From positions 1,364,001-1,428,000 of the forward strand of contig CAMDTW010000642.1 of NCBI GenBank assembly GCA_945910005.1: DNA of 64,000 nucleotides. Reading direction: 5' to 3'. Positions 24,001 to 37,100 of the stretch are shown piece after piece. Origin of the DNA: Isoperla grammatica (lineage: Eukaryota; Arthropoda; Insecta; Plecoptera; Perlodidae). Under the pieces are notes generated by a model. That model was not told the DNA's origin, ran no database searches, and saw only the letters and a list, made by a program, of their open reading frames with translations. The stretch's first letter is position 1. Every line of letters starts with the position of its first letter. A program made the position numbers and the translations under genes.

Positions 24001-26250
24001 TTGCATGTAGTGGCTTCTATGTAACTGATTTAGCGCAGGGTTTATCAAGTACAGTCACCGTCACAAGCAAGGAAACATGCAATATCCTGATATGTTGCAT
24101 GTAGAGGCTTTCATTTCACTGACTTAGCGCAGGTTTTATCAAGTACAGTCACCGTCACAAGCAAGGAAACATGCGTTGTTCTGATACGTTGCATGTAGGG
24201 GCTTCTATGTCACTAACTTAGCGCAGGGTTTAACAAGTACAGTCACCGTCACAAGCAAGAAAACATGCGTTGTCCTCATACGTTGCATGTAGTGGCTTCT
24301 ATGTCACCGACTAAGCGCAGGGTTTATCAAGTACAGTCACCGTCACAAGCGAGAAAACATGCGTTGTCCTGATACGTTGCATGTAGTTGCTTCTTTGTCA
24401 CTGACTTAGCGCAGGGTTTATCAAGTACAGTCACCGTCACAAGCGAGGAAACATGCGTTGTCCTGATATGTTGCATTTAGTGGCTTATATGTCACTGAAT
24501 TAGCGCAGGGTTTATCAAGTACAGTCAACGTCACAAGCGAGAAAACATGCGTTGTCCTGATACGTTGCATGTAGTGGCTTTCATGTCACTGACTTAGCGC
24601 AGGGTTTATCAAGTACAGTCACCGTCACAAGCGACGAAACATGCATTGTCCTCATATGTTGCATGTAGTGGCTTTCATGTCACTGACTTAGCGCAGGGTT
24701 TATCAAGTTCAGTCACCGTCACAACCAAGGAAACATGCGTTGTCCTGATACGTTGCATTAAGTGGCTTCTATGTCACTGACTTAGCGCAGGGTTTATCAA
24801 GTACAGTCACCGTCACAAGCGAGGAAACATGCGTTGTCCTCATAAGTTGCATGTAGTGGCCTTCATGTCACTGACTTAGCGCAGGGTTTATCAAGTACAG
24901 TCACCGTCACAAGCAAGGAAACATGCGTTGTCCTCATATGTCGCATGCAGTGGCTTCTATGTCACTGACTTAGCGCAGGGTTTATCAAGTACAGTCACCG
25001 TCACAAGCAAGGAAACATGCGTTGTCCTGATATGTTGCATGTAGTGGCTTCTATGTCACTGACTTAGCGCAGTGTTTATCAAGTACAGTCACCGTCACAA
25101 GCAAGGAAACATGAGTTGTCCTGATATGTTGCATGTAGTGGCTTCTATGTCACTGACTAAGCGCAAGGTTTATCAAGTACAGTCACCGTCACAATCGAGG
25201 AAACCTGCGTTGTCCTGATACGTTGCATATAGTGGCTTTCATGTCACTGACTTAGCGCAGGGTTTATCAAGTACAGTCACCGTCACAAGCAAGAAAACAT
25301 GCGTTGTCCTGATATGTTGCATGTAGTGGCTTCTAAGTCACTGACTTAGCGAAAGGTTTATCATGTACAGTAACCGTTACAAGCAAGGAAACATGCCTTG
25401 TCCTCATACGTTGCATGTAGTGGCTTCTATGTCACTGACTTAGCGCAAGGTTTATCAAGTACAGTCACCGTCACAAGCAAGGAAACATGCGTTGTCCTCA
25501 TACGTTGCATGTAGTGGCTTTCATGTCAATGACTTAGCGCAGGGTTTATCAAGTACAGTCACCGTCACAAGCAAGGAAAAATGCGTTGTCCTGATATGTT
25601 GCATGTTGTGGCTTCTATGTCACTGACTAAGCGCAGGGTTTATTAAGTACAGTCACCGTCACAAGCAAGGAAACATGCGTTGTCCTGATATGTTGCATGT
25701 AGTGGCTTTTATGTCACTGACTTAGCGCAGGGTTTATCAAGTACAGTCACCGTCACAAGCAAGGAAACATGCGTTGTTCTGATACGTTGCATGTAGGGGC
25801 TTCTATGTCACTGACTTAGCGCAGGGTTTATCAAGTACAGTCCCCGTCACAAGCAAGGAAACATGCGTTGTCCTCATACGTTGCATGTAGTGGCTTCTAT
25901 GTCACTGACTTAGCGCAGGGTTTATCAAGTACAGTCACGGTCACAAGCGAGGAAACATGCGTTGTCCTGATACGTTGCATGTAGTGGCTTCTATGTCACT
26001 GACTTAGCGCAGGGTTTATCAAGTCCAGTCAATGTCACAAGCGAGAAAACATGCGTCGTCCTGATACGTTGCATGTAGTGGCTTTCATGTCACTGACTTA
26101 GCGCAGGGTTTATCAAGTACAGTCACCGTCACAAGCGACGAAACATGCGTTGTCGTAATATGTTGCATGTAGTGGCTTTCATGTCACTGACTTAGCGAAG
26201 GGTTTATCAAGTTCAGTCACCGTCACAACCAAGGAAACATGCGTTGTCCT
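21006..26250 (+). repeat. Type-B HOR block, left copy of 49.95-54.92 kb
   Basis: Markers align with the right-hand copy at offset 28,949-28,950: GGAAGCATGCG (21,064/50,013), CTTCTGTG (21,574/50,523), GTCGCATGC (22,687/51,636 and 24,942/53,892). By 26,251 the offset has fallen to 28,668, exactly three monomers fewer, so three monomers present here at about 25.55-25.83 kb are missing near 54.5 kb. The block includes a 7-monomer duplication at 22.13-23.1 kb. No genes are present. Confidence 0.8.
22133..23100 (+). repeat. 7-monomer tandem duplication with a chimeric insert
   Basis: GGCTTATATG starts equivalent monomers at 22,133 and 22,791, 658 bp (7 x 94) apart. Both are followed by GTTTTTCAAG, GCGCTGGG, CACAAAAGAGG and CTTCTAAATCAC. 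Between the copies lie four monomers (AAGTTCAG with CAACCAAGG, CATGAAG, CCTTCATG, GTCGCATGCAG) that otherwise belong near 24.69-24.96 kb. The same structure is present at 51,082/51,740, so it predates the 29-kb duplication; it is absent from the 26.3, 31.8 and 39.2 kb units. Confidence 0.8.
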
Positions 26251-29200
26251 GACACGTTGCATGTAGTGGCTTCTATAACACTGACTTAGCGCAGGGTTTG
26301 TCAAGTACAGTCACCGTCACAAGCAAGGAAACATGCGTTGTCCTCATACGTTGCATGTAGTGGCTTCTATGTCACTGACTTAGCGCAGGGTTTATCAAGT
26401 ACAGTAACCGTCACAAGCAAGGAAACATGCGTTGTCCTGATATGTTGCATGTAGTGGCTTCTATGTCACTGACTTAGCGCAGGGTTTATCAAGTACAGTC
26501 ACCGTCGCAAGCAAGGAAACATGCGTTGTCCTGATATGTTGCATGTAGTGGCTTCTATGTCATTGACTTGGCGCAGGGTTCATCAAGTACAGTCACCGTC
26601 ACAAGCGAGGAAACATGCGTTGTCCTCATACGTTGCATGTAGTGGCTTCTGTGTCACTGACTTAGCGCAGGGTTTATCAAGTACAGTCACCGTCACAAGC
26701 GAGGAAACATGCGTTGTCCTGATATGTTGCATGAAGTTGCTTCTATGTCACTGACTTAGCGCAGGGTTTATCAAGTACAGTCCCCGTCACAAGTGAGGAA
26801 ACATGCGTTGTCCTCATTCGTTGCATTTAGTGGCTTCTATGTCACTGACTTAGCGCAGGGTTTATCAAGTACAGTCACCATTACAAGCGAGGAAACATGC
26901 GTTATCCTGATACGTTGCATGTAGTGGCTTCTATGTCACTGACTTAGCGCAGGGTTTTTCAAGAACAGTGACCGTCACAATAGAGGAAACATGCGTTGTC
27001 CTGATATGTTGCATGAAGAGGCTTCTATGTCACTGACTAAGCGCAGGGTTTATCAAGTACAGTCACCGTCACAAGCAAGGAAACATGCGTTGTCCTGGTA
27101 TGTTGCATGAAGTTGCTTCTATGTCACTGACTTAGCGCAGGGTTTATCAAGTACAGTCACCGTCACAAGCAAGGAAACATGCGTTGTCCTGATACGTTGC
27201 ATGTAGTGGCTTATATGTCACTGACTAAGCGCAGGGTTTTTCAAGTACAGTCACCGTCACAAGCAAGGAAACATGCGTTGTCCTGATATGTTGCATGTAG
27301 TGGCTTCTATGTCACTGACTAAGCGCTGGGTTTATCAAGTACAGTCACCGTCACAAAAGAGGAAACATGCGTTGTCCTGATATGTTGCATGTAGTGGCTT
27401 CTAAATCACTGAATAAGCGCAGGGTTTATCAAGTACAGTCACCGTCACAAGCAAGGAAACATGCGTTGTCCTGATATGTTGCATGTAGTGGCTTCTATGT
27501 CACTGACTTAGCGCAGGGTAAATCAAGTACAGTCACCGTCACAAGCAAGGAAACATGCGTTGTCCTCATACGTTGCATGTAGTGGCTTCTATGTCACTGA
27601 CTTAGCGCAGGGTTTATCAAGTACAGTCACCGTCACAAGCAAGGAAACATGCGTTACCCTCATATGTTGCATGAAGTGGCTTCTATGTCACTGACTTAGC
27701 GCAGGGTTTATTGAGAACAGTCACCGTCACAAGCAAGGAAACATGCGTTGTCCTGATATGTTGCATGTAGTGGCTTCTATGTAACTGACTTAGCGCAGGG
27801 TTTATCAAGTACAGTCACCGTCACAAGCAAGTAAACATGCGTTGTCCTGATATGTTGCATGTAGTGGCTTTCATGTCACTGACTTAGCGCACGTTTTATC
27901 AAGTACAGTTACCGTCACAAGCAAGGAAACATGCGTTGTTCTGATACGTTGCATGTAGGGGCTTCTATGTCACTGACTTAGCGCAGGGTTTATCAAGTAC
28001 AGTCACCGTCACAATAGAGAAAACATGCGTTGTCCTGATACGTTGCATGTAGTGGCTTCTATGTCACTGATTTAGCGCAGGGTTTATCAAGTACAGTCAC
28101 AGTCACAAGCAAGGAAACATGCGTTGTCCTCATACGTTGCCTGTAGTGGCTTCTATGTCACTGACTTAGCGCAGGGTTTATCAAGTACAGTCACCGTCAC
28201 AAGCAAGGAAACATGAGTTGTCCTGATATGTTGCATGTAGTGGCTTCTATGTAACTGATTTAGCGCAGGGTTTATCAAGTACAGTCACCATCACAAGCAA
28301 GGAAACATGCAATATCCTGATATGTTGCATGTAGTGGCTTTCATTTCACTGACTTAGCGCAGGTTTTATCAAGTACAGTCACCGTCACAAGCAAGGAAAC
28401 ATGCGTTGTTCTGATACGTTGCATGTAGGGGCTTCTATGTCACTAACTTAGCGCAGGGTTTATCAAGTACAGTCACCGTCACAAGCAAGGAAACATGCGT
28501 TGTCCTCATACGTTGCATGTAGTGGCTTCTATGTCACCGACTTAGCGCAGGGTTTATCAAGTACAGTCACCGTCACAAGCGAGAAAACATGCGTTGTCCT
28601 GATACGTTGCATGTAGTTGCTTCTTTGTCACTGACTTAGCGCAGGGTTTATCAAGTACAGTTACCGTCACAAGCGAGGAAACATGCGTTGTCCTGATATG
28701 TTGCATTTAGTGGCTTATATGTCACTGACTTAGCGCAGGGTTTATCAAGTACAGTCAACGTCACAAGCGAGAAAACATGCGTTGTCCTGATACGTTGCAT
28801 GTAGTGGCTTTCATGTCACTGACTTAGCGCAGGGTTTATCAAGCACAGTCACCGTCACAAGCGACGAAACATGCATTTTCCTCATATGTTGCATGTAGTG
28901 GCTTTCATGTCACTGACTTAGCGCAGGGTTTATCAAGTTGAGTCACCGTCACAACCAAGGAAACATGCGTTGTCCTGAAACGTTGCATGAAGTGGCTTCT
29001 ATGTCACTGACTTAGCGCAGGGTTTATCAAGTACAGTCACCGTCACAAGCGAGGAAACATGCGTTGTCCTCATACGTTGCATGTAGTGGCCTTCATGTCA
29101 CTGACTTAGCGCAGGGTTTATCAAGTACAGTCACCGTCACAAGCAAGGAAACATGCGTTGTCCTCATATGTCGCATGCAGTGGCTTCTATGTCACTGACT

Positions 29201-31796
29201 TAGCGCAGGGTTTATCAAGTACAGTCACCGTCACAATCGAGGAAACCTGCGTTGTCCTGATACGTTGCATATAGTGGCTTTCATGTCACTGAGCTAGCGC
29301 AGGGTTTATCAAGTACAGTCACCGTCACAAGCAAGAAAACATGCGTTGTCCTGATATGTTGCATGTAGTGGCTTCTAAGTCACTGACTTAGCGAAGGGTT
29401 TATCATGTACAGTAACCGTTACAAGCAAGGAAACATGCCTTGTCCTCATACGTTGCATGTAGTGGCTACTATGTCACTGACTAAGCGCAAGGTTTATCAA
29501 GTACAGTCACCGTCACAAGCAAGGAAACATGCGTTGTCCTCATACGTTGCATGTAGTGGCTTTCATGTCACTGACTTAGCGCAGGGTTTATCAAGTACAG
29601 TCACCGTCACAAGCAAGGAAAAATGCGTTGTCCTCATACGTTGCATGTAGTGGCTTCTATGTCACTGACTTTACGCAGGGTTTATCAAGTACAGTCACCG
29701 TCACAAGCAAGGAAACATGCGTTGTCCTGATACGTTGCATGTAGTGCCTTCTATGTCACTGACTAAACGCAGGGTTTATCAAGTACAGTCAACGTCACAA
29801 GAAAGGAAACATGCGTTGTCCTGATATGTTGCATGTAGTGGCTTCTATGTCACTGACTTAGCGCAGGGTTTATCAAGTACAGTCACCGTCACAAGCGAGA
29901 AAACATGCGTTGTCCTGATACGTTGCATGTAGTTGCTTCTTTGTCACTGACTTAGCGCAGGGTTTATCAAGTACAGTCACCGTCACAAGCGAGGAAACAT
30001 GCGTTGTCCTGATATGTTGCATTTAGTGGCTTATATGTCACTGAATTAGCGCAGGGTTTATCAAGTACAGTCAACGTCACAAGCGAGAAAACATGCGTTG
30101 TCCTGATACGTTGCATGTAGTGGCTTTCATGTCACTGACTTAGCGCAGGGTTTATCAAGTACAGTCACCGTCACAAGCGACGAAACATGCATTGTCCTCA
30201 TATGTTGCATGTAGTGGCTTTCATGTCACTGACTTAGCGCAGGGTTTATCAAGTTCAGTCACCGTCACAACCAAGGAAACATGCGTTGTCCTGATACGTT
30301 GCATGAAGTGGCTTCTATGTCACTGACTTAGCGCAGGGTTTATCAAGTACAGTCACCGTCACAAGCGAGGAAACATGCGTTGTCCTCATAAGTTGCATGT
30401 AGTGGCCTTCATGTCACTGACTTAGCGCAGGGTTTATCAAGTACAGTCACCGTAACAAGCAAGGAAACATGCGTTGTCCTCATATGTCGCATGCAGTGGC
30501 TTCTATGTCACTGACTTAGCGCAGGGTTTATCAAGTACAGTCACCGTCACAAGCAAGGAAACATGCGTTGTCCTGATATGTTGCATGTAGTGGCTTCTAT
30601 GTCACTGACTTAGCGCAGGGTTTATCAAGTACAGTCACCGTCACAAGCAAGGAAACATGATTTGTCCTGATATGTTGCATGTAGTGGCTTCTATGTCACT
30701 GACTAAGCGCAAGGTTTATCAAGTACAGTCACCGTCACAATCGAGGAAACCTGCGTTGTCCTGATACGTTGCATATAGTGGCTTTCATGTCACTGACTTA
30801 GCGCAGGGTTTATCAAGTACAGTCACCGTCACAAGCAAGAAAACATGCGTTGTCCTGATATGTTGCATGTAGTGGCTTCTAAGTCACTGACTTAGCGAAG
30901 GGTTTATCATGTACAATAACCGTTACAAGCAAGGAAACATGCCTTGTCCTCATACGTTGCATGTAGTGGCTTCTATGTCACTGACTTAGCGCAAGGTTTA
31001 TCAAGTACAGTCACCGTCACAAGCAAGGAAACATGCGTTGTCCTCATACGTTGCATGTAGTGGCTTTCATGTCACTGACTTAGCGCAGGGTTTATCAAGT
31101 ACAGTCACCGTCACAAGCAAGGAAAAATGCGTTGTCCTGATATGTTGCATGTTGTGGCTTCTATGTCACTGACTAAGCGCAGGGTATATTAAGTACAGTC
31201 ACCGTCACAAGCAAGGAAACATGCGTTGTCCTGATATGTTGCATGTAGTGGCTTTTATGTCACTGACTTAGCGCAGGGTTTATCAAGTACAGTCACCGTC
31301 ACAAGCAAGGAAACATGCGTTGTTCTGATACGTTGCATGTAGGGGCTTCTATGTCACTGACTTAGCGCAGGGTTTATCAAGTACAGTCCCCGTCACAAGC
31401 AAGGAAACATGCGTTGTCCTCATACGTTGCATGTAGTGGCTTCTATGTCACTGACTTAGCGCAGGGTTTATCAAGTACAGTCACCGTCACAAGCGAGGAA
31501 ACATGCGTTGTCCTGATACGTTGCATGTAGTGGCTTCTATGTCACTGACTTAGCGCAGGGTTTATCAAGTCCAGTCAATGTCACAAGCGAGAAAACATGC
31601 GTCGTCCTGATACGTTGCATGTAGTGGCTTTCATGTCACTGACTTAGCGCAGGGTTTATCAAGTACAGTCACCGTCACAAGCGACGAAACATGCGTTGTC
31701 GTAATATGTTGCATGTAGTGGCTTTCATGTCACTGACTTAGCGAAGGGTTTATCAAGTTCAGTCACCGTCACAACCAAGGAAACATGCGTTGTCCT
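26251..31796 (+). repeat. Type-B HOR unit, 59 monomers, 5,546 bp
   Basis: Measured from GACACGTTG at 26,251 to its next copy at 31,797, the unit is exactly 59 x 94 bp. The same spacing is seen for CTTCTGTG (26,649 to 32,195) and for GTCGCATGC (24,942 to 30,488). Because there is no net indel over 5.5 kb, this is the cleanest HOR period in the window. The unit contains two GTCGCATGC monomers 14 apart (29,172 and 30,488). No genes are present. Confidence 0.85.
26600..26920 (+). repeat. Conserved variant cassette (representative copy)
   Basis: Consecutive monomers carry CTTCTGTGTC, then GATATGTTGCATGAAGTTGC, then CAGTCCCCGTC, then TCATTCGTTGCATTTAG, then GCGTTATCCTGATACG. The same order appears in both HOR types. 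CTTCTGTG (or its close variant) starts it at 1,597; 5,449; 9,957; 14,634; 21,574; 26,649; 32,195; 39,621; 43,005; 50,523; 55,316 and 58,888. It is the best anchor for aligning all HOR units. Confidence 0.85.
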
Positions 31797-33060
31797 GACA
31801 CGTTGCATGTAGTGGCTTCTATAACACTGACTTAGCGCAGGGTTTGTCAAGTACAGTCACCGTCACAAGCAAGGAAACATGCGTTGTCCTCATACGTTGC
31901 ATGTAGTGGCTTCTATGTCACTGACTTAGCGCAGGGTTTATCAAGTACAGTAACCGTCACAAGCAAGGAAACATGCGTTGTCCTGATATGTTGCATGTAG
32001 TGGCTTCTATGTCACTGACTTAGCGCAGGGTTTATCAAGTACAGTCACCGTCGCAAGCAAGGAAACATGCGTTGTCCTGATATGTTGCATGTAGTGGCTT
32101 CTATGTCATTGACTTAGCGCAGGGTTCATCAAGTACAGTCACCGTCACAAGCGAGGAAACATGCGTTGTCCTCATACGTTGCATGTAGTGGCTTCTGTGT
32201 CACTGACTTAGCGCAGGGTTTATCAAGTACAGTCACCGTCACAAGCGAGGAAACATGCGTTGTCCTGATATGTTGCATGAAGTTGCTTCTATGTCACTGA
32301 CTTAGCGCAGGGTTTATCAAGTACAGTCCCCGTCACAAGCGAGGAAACATGCGTTGTCCTCATTCGTTGCATTTAGTGGCTTCTATGTCACTGACTTAGC
32401 GCAGGGTTTATCAAGTACAGTCACCATTACAAGCGAGGAAACATGCGTTATCCTGATACGTTGCATGTAGTGGCTTCTATGTCACTGACTTAGCGCAGGG
32501 TTTTTCAAGAACAGTGACCGTCACAATAGAGGAAACATGCGTTGTCCTGATATGTTGCATGAAGAGGCTTCTATGTCACTGACTAAGCGCAGGGTTTATC
32601 AAGTACAGTCACCGTCACAAGCAAGGAAACATGCGTTGTCCTGGTATGTTGCATGAAGTTGCTTCTATGTCACTGACTTAGCGCAGGGTTTATCAAGTAC
32701 AGTCACCGTCACAAGCAAGGAAACATGCGTTGTCCTGATACGTTGCATGTAGTGGCTTATATGTCACTGACTAAGCGCAGGGTTTTTCAAGTACAGTCAC
32801 CGTCACAAGCAAGGAAACATGCGTTGTCCTGATATGTTGCATGTAGTGGCTTCTATGTCACTGACTAAGCGCTGGGTTTATCAAGTACAGTCACCGTCAC
32901 AAAAGAGGAAACATGCGTTGTCCTGATATGTTGCATGTAGTGGCTTCTAAATCACTGAATAAGCGCAGGGTTTATCAAGTACAGTCACCGTCACAAGCAA
33001 GGAAACATGCGTTGTCCTGATATGTTGCATGTAGTGGCTTCTATGTTACTGACTTAGCGC

Positions 33061-34000
33061 AGGGTAAATCAAGTACAGTCACCGTCACAAGCAAGGAAAC
33101 ATGCGTTGTCCTCATACGTTGCATGTAGTGGCTTCTATGTCACTGACTTAGCGCAGGGTTTATCAAGTACAGTCACCGTCACAAGCAAGGAAACATGCGT
33201 TACCCTCATATGTTGCATGAAGTGGCTTCTATGTCACTGACTTAGCGCAGGGTTTATTGAGAACAGTCACCGTCACAAGCATGGAAACATGCGTTGTCCT
33301 GATATGTTGCATGTAGTGGCTTCTATGTAACTGACTTAGCGCAGGGTTTATCAAGTACAGTCACCGTCACAAGCAAGTAAACATGCGTTGTCCTGATATG
33401 TTGCATGTAGTGGCTTTCATGTCACTGACTTAGCGCACGTTTTATCAAGTACAGTTACCGTCACAAGCAAGGAAACATGCGTTGTTCTGATACGTTGCAT
33501 GTAGTGGCTTCTATGTTACTGACTTAGCGCAGGGTAAATCAAGTACAGTCACCGTCACAAGCAAGGAAACATGCGTTGTCCTCATACGTTGCATGTAGTG
33601 GCTTCTATGTCACTGACTTAGCGCAGGGTTTATCAAGTACAGTCACCGTCACAAGCAAGGAAACATGCGTTACCCTCATATGTTGCATGAAGTGGCTTCT
33701 ATGTCACTGACTTAGCGCAGGGTTTATTGAGAACAGTCACCGTCACAAGCAAGGAAACATGCGTTGTCCTGATATGTTGCATGTAGTGGCTTCTATGTAA
33801 CTGACTTAGCGCAGGGTTTATCAAGTACAGTCACCGTCACAAGCAAGTAAACATGCGTTGTCCTGATATGTTGCATGTAGTGGCTTTCATGTCACTGACT
33901 TAGCGCACGTTTTATCAAGTACAGTTACCGTCACAAGCAAGGAAACATGCGTTGTTCTGATACGTTGCATGTAGGGGCTTCTATGTCACTGACTTAGCGC
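33061..34000 (+). repeat. 5-monomer tandem duplication (2 x 470 bp)
   Basis: AGGGTAAATC lies at 33,061 and 33,531 (5 x 94 bp apart). CTATGTTACTGAC precedes both. The monomers in between match one for one, including GTTACCCTCATATG, TTTATTGAGAAC, CAAGTAAACATG and GCACGTTTTATC. The fusion point is near 33,491-33,501, where GTTCTGATACG is followed by TAGTGG instead of the usual TAGGGG. Other type-B units have only one copy (27,521; 40,487; about 56,185). Confidence 0.88.
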
Positions 34001-34149
34001 AGGGTTTATCAAGTACAGTCACCGTCACAATAGAGAAAACATGCGTTGTCCTGATACGTTGCATGTAGTGGCTTCTATGTCACTGATTTAGCGCAGGGTT
34101 TATCAAGTACAGTCACAGTCACAAGCAAGGAAACATGCGTTGTCCTCAT

Positions 34150-34180
34150 ACGTTGCCTGTAGTGGCTTCTATGTCACTGA
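34150..34180 (+). repeat. Unequal-exchange junction between two HOR positions
   Basis: To the left the sequence follows the GTTGCCTG monomer (34,155), which elsewhere is followed by an ATGAGTTG monomer. From about 34,171 it instead follows the monomer that normally comes after CTTCTGTG (near 26,650): GCGAGG, GAAGTTGC, TCCCCGTC, AAGTGAGG. The switch falls in sequence shared by both monomers, so the exact base cannot be fixed. Confidence 0.8.
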
Positions 34181-37100
34181 CTTAGCGCAGGGTTTATCAA
34201 GTACAGTCACCGTCACAAGCGAGGAAACATGCGTTGTCCTGATATGTTGCATGAAGTTGCTTCTATGTCACTGACTTAGCGCAGGGTTTATCAAGTACAG
34301 TCCCCGTCACAAGTGAGGAAACATGCGTTGTCCTCATTCGTTGCATTTAGTGGCTTCTATGTCACTGACTTAGCGCAGGGTTTATCAAGTACAGTCACCA
34401 TTACAAGCGAGGAAACATGCGTTATCCTGATACGTTGCATGTAGTGGCTTCTATGTCACTGACTTAGCGCAGGGTTTTTCAAGAACAGTGACCGTCACAA
34501 TAGAGGAAACATGCGTTGTCCTGATATGTTGCATGAAGAGGCTTCTATGTCACTGACTAAGCGCAGGGTTTATCAAGTACAGTCACCGTCACAAGCAAGG
34601 AAACATGCGTTGTCCTGGTATGTTGCATGAAGTTGCTTCTATGTCACTGACTTAGCGCAGGGTTTATCAAGTACAGTCACCGTCACAAGCAAGGAAACAT
34701 GCGTTGTCCTGATACGTTGCATGTAGTGGCTTATATGTCACTGACTAAGCGCAGGGTTTTTCAAGTACAGTCACCGTCACAAGCAAGGAAACATGCGTTG
34801 TCCTGATATGTTGCATGTAGTGGCTTCTATGTCACTGACTAAGCGCTGGGTTTATCAAGTACAGTCACCGTCACAAAAGAGGAAACATGCGTTGTCCTGA
34901 TATGTTGCATGTAGTGGCTTCTAAATCACTGAATAAGCGCAGGGTTTATCAAGTACAGTCACCGTCACAAGCAAGGAAACATGCGTTGTCCTGATATGTT
35001 GCATGTAGTGGCTTCTATGTCACTGACTTAGCGCAGGGTAAATCAAGTACAGTCACCGTCACAAGCAAGGAAACATGCGTTGTCCTCATACGTTGCATGT
35101 AGTGGCTTCTATGTCACTGACTTAGCGCAGGGTTTATCAAGTACAGTCACCGTCACAAGCAAGGAAACATGCGTTACCCTCATATGTTGCATGAAGTGGC
35201 TTCTATGTCACTGACTTAGCGCAGGGTTTATTGAGAACAGTCACCGTCACAAGCAAGGAAACATGCGTTGTCCTGATATGTTGCATGTAGTGGCTTCTAT
35301 GTAACTGACTTAGCGCAGGGTTTATCAAGTACAGTCACCGTCACAAGCAAGTAAACATGCGTTGTCCTGATATGTTGCATGTAGTGGCTTTCATGTCACT
35401 GACTTAGCGCACGTTTTATCAAGTACAGTTACCGTCACAAGCAAGGAAACATGCGTTGTTCTGATACGTTGCATGTAGGGGCTTCTATGTCACTGACTTA
35501 GCGCAGGGTTTATCAAGTACAGTCACCGTCACAATAGAGAAAACATGCGTTGTCCTGATACGTTGCATGTAGTGGCTTCTATGTCACTGATTTAGCGCAG
35601 GGTTTATCAAGTACAGTCACAGTCACAAGCAAGGAAACATGCGTTGTCCTCATACGTTGCCTGTAGTGGCTTCTATGTCACTGACTTAGCGCAGGGTTTA
35701 TCAAGTACAGTCACCGTCACAAGCAAGGAAACATGAGTTGTCCTGATATGTTGCATGTAGTGGCTTCTATGTAACTGATTTAGCGCAGGGTTTATCAAGT
35801 ACAGTCACCATCACAAGCAAGGAAACATGCAATATCCTGATATGTTGCATGTAGTGGCTTTCATTTCACTGACTTAGCGCAGGTTTTATCAAGTACAGTC
35901 ACCGTCACAAGCAAGGAAACATGCGTTGTTCTGATACGTTGCATGTAGGGGCTTCTATGTCACTAACTTAGCGCAGGGTTTATCAAGTACAGTCACCGTC
36001 ACAAGCAAGGAAACATGCGTTGTCCTCATACGTTGCATGTAGTGGCTTCTATGTCACCGACTTAGCGCAGGGTTTATCAAGTACAGTCACCGTCACAAGC
36101 GAGAAAACATGCGTTGTCCTGATACGTTGCATGTAGTTGCTTCTTTGTCACTGACTTAGCGCAGGGTTTATCAAGTACAGTTACCGTCACAAGCGAGGAA
36201 ACATGCGTTGTCCTGATATGTTGCATTTAGTGGCTTATATGTCACTGACTTAGCGCAGGGTTTATCAAGTACAGTCAACGTCACAAGCGAGAAAACATGC
36301 GTTGTCCTGATACGTTGCATGTAGTGGCTTTCATGTCACTGACTTAGCGCAGGGTTTATCAAGCACAGTCACCGTCACAAGCGACGAAACATGCATTTTC
36401 CTCATATGTTGCATGTAGTGGCTTTCATGTCACTGACTTAGCGCAGGGTTTATCAAGTTGAGTCACCGTCACAACCAAGGAAACATGCGTTGTCCTGAAA
36501 CGTTGCATGAAGTGGCTTCTATGTCACTGACTTAGCGCAGGGTTTATCAAGTACAGTCACCGTCACAAGCGAGGAAACATGCGTTGTCCTCATACGTTGC
36601 ATGTAGTGGCCTTCATGTCACTGACTTAGCGCAGGGTTTATCAAGTACAGTCACCGTCACAAGCAAGGAAACATGCGTTGTCCTCATATGTCGCATGCAG
36701 TGGCTTCTATGTCACTGACTTAGCGCAGGGTTTATCAAGTACAGTCACCGTCACAATCGAGGAAACCTGCGTTGTCCTGATACGTTGCATATAGTGGCTT
36801 TCATGTCACTGAGCTAGCGCAGGGTTTATCAAGTACAGTCACCGTCACAAGCAAGAAAACATGCGTTGTCCTGATATGTTGCATGTAGTGGCTTCTAAGT
36901 CACTGACTTAGCGAAGGGTTTATCATGTACAGTAACCGTTACAAGCAAGGAAACATGCCTTGTCCTCATACGTTGCATGTAGTGGCTACTATGTCACTGA
37001 CTAAGCGCAAGGTTTATCAAGTACAGTCACCGTCACAAGCAAGGAAACATGCGTTGTCCTCATACGTTGCATGTAGTGGCTTTCATGTCACTGACTTAGC

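Noticed and set aside
26816..26836. Possible CENP-B box in the CATTCGTTGCATTTAGTGG variant
   Set aside because: The core TTCG and the spaced A are present, but the required CGGG part reads TAGT, so only one of its four bases fits. The variant also occurs in only about one monomer per HOR unit.
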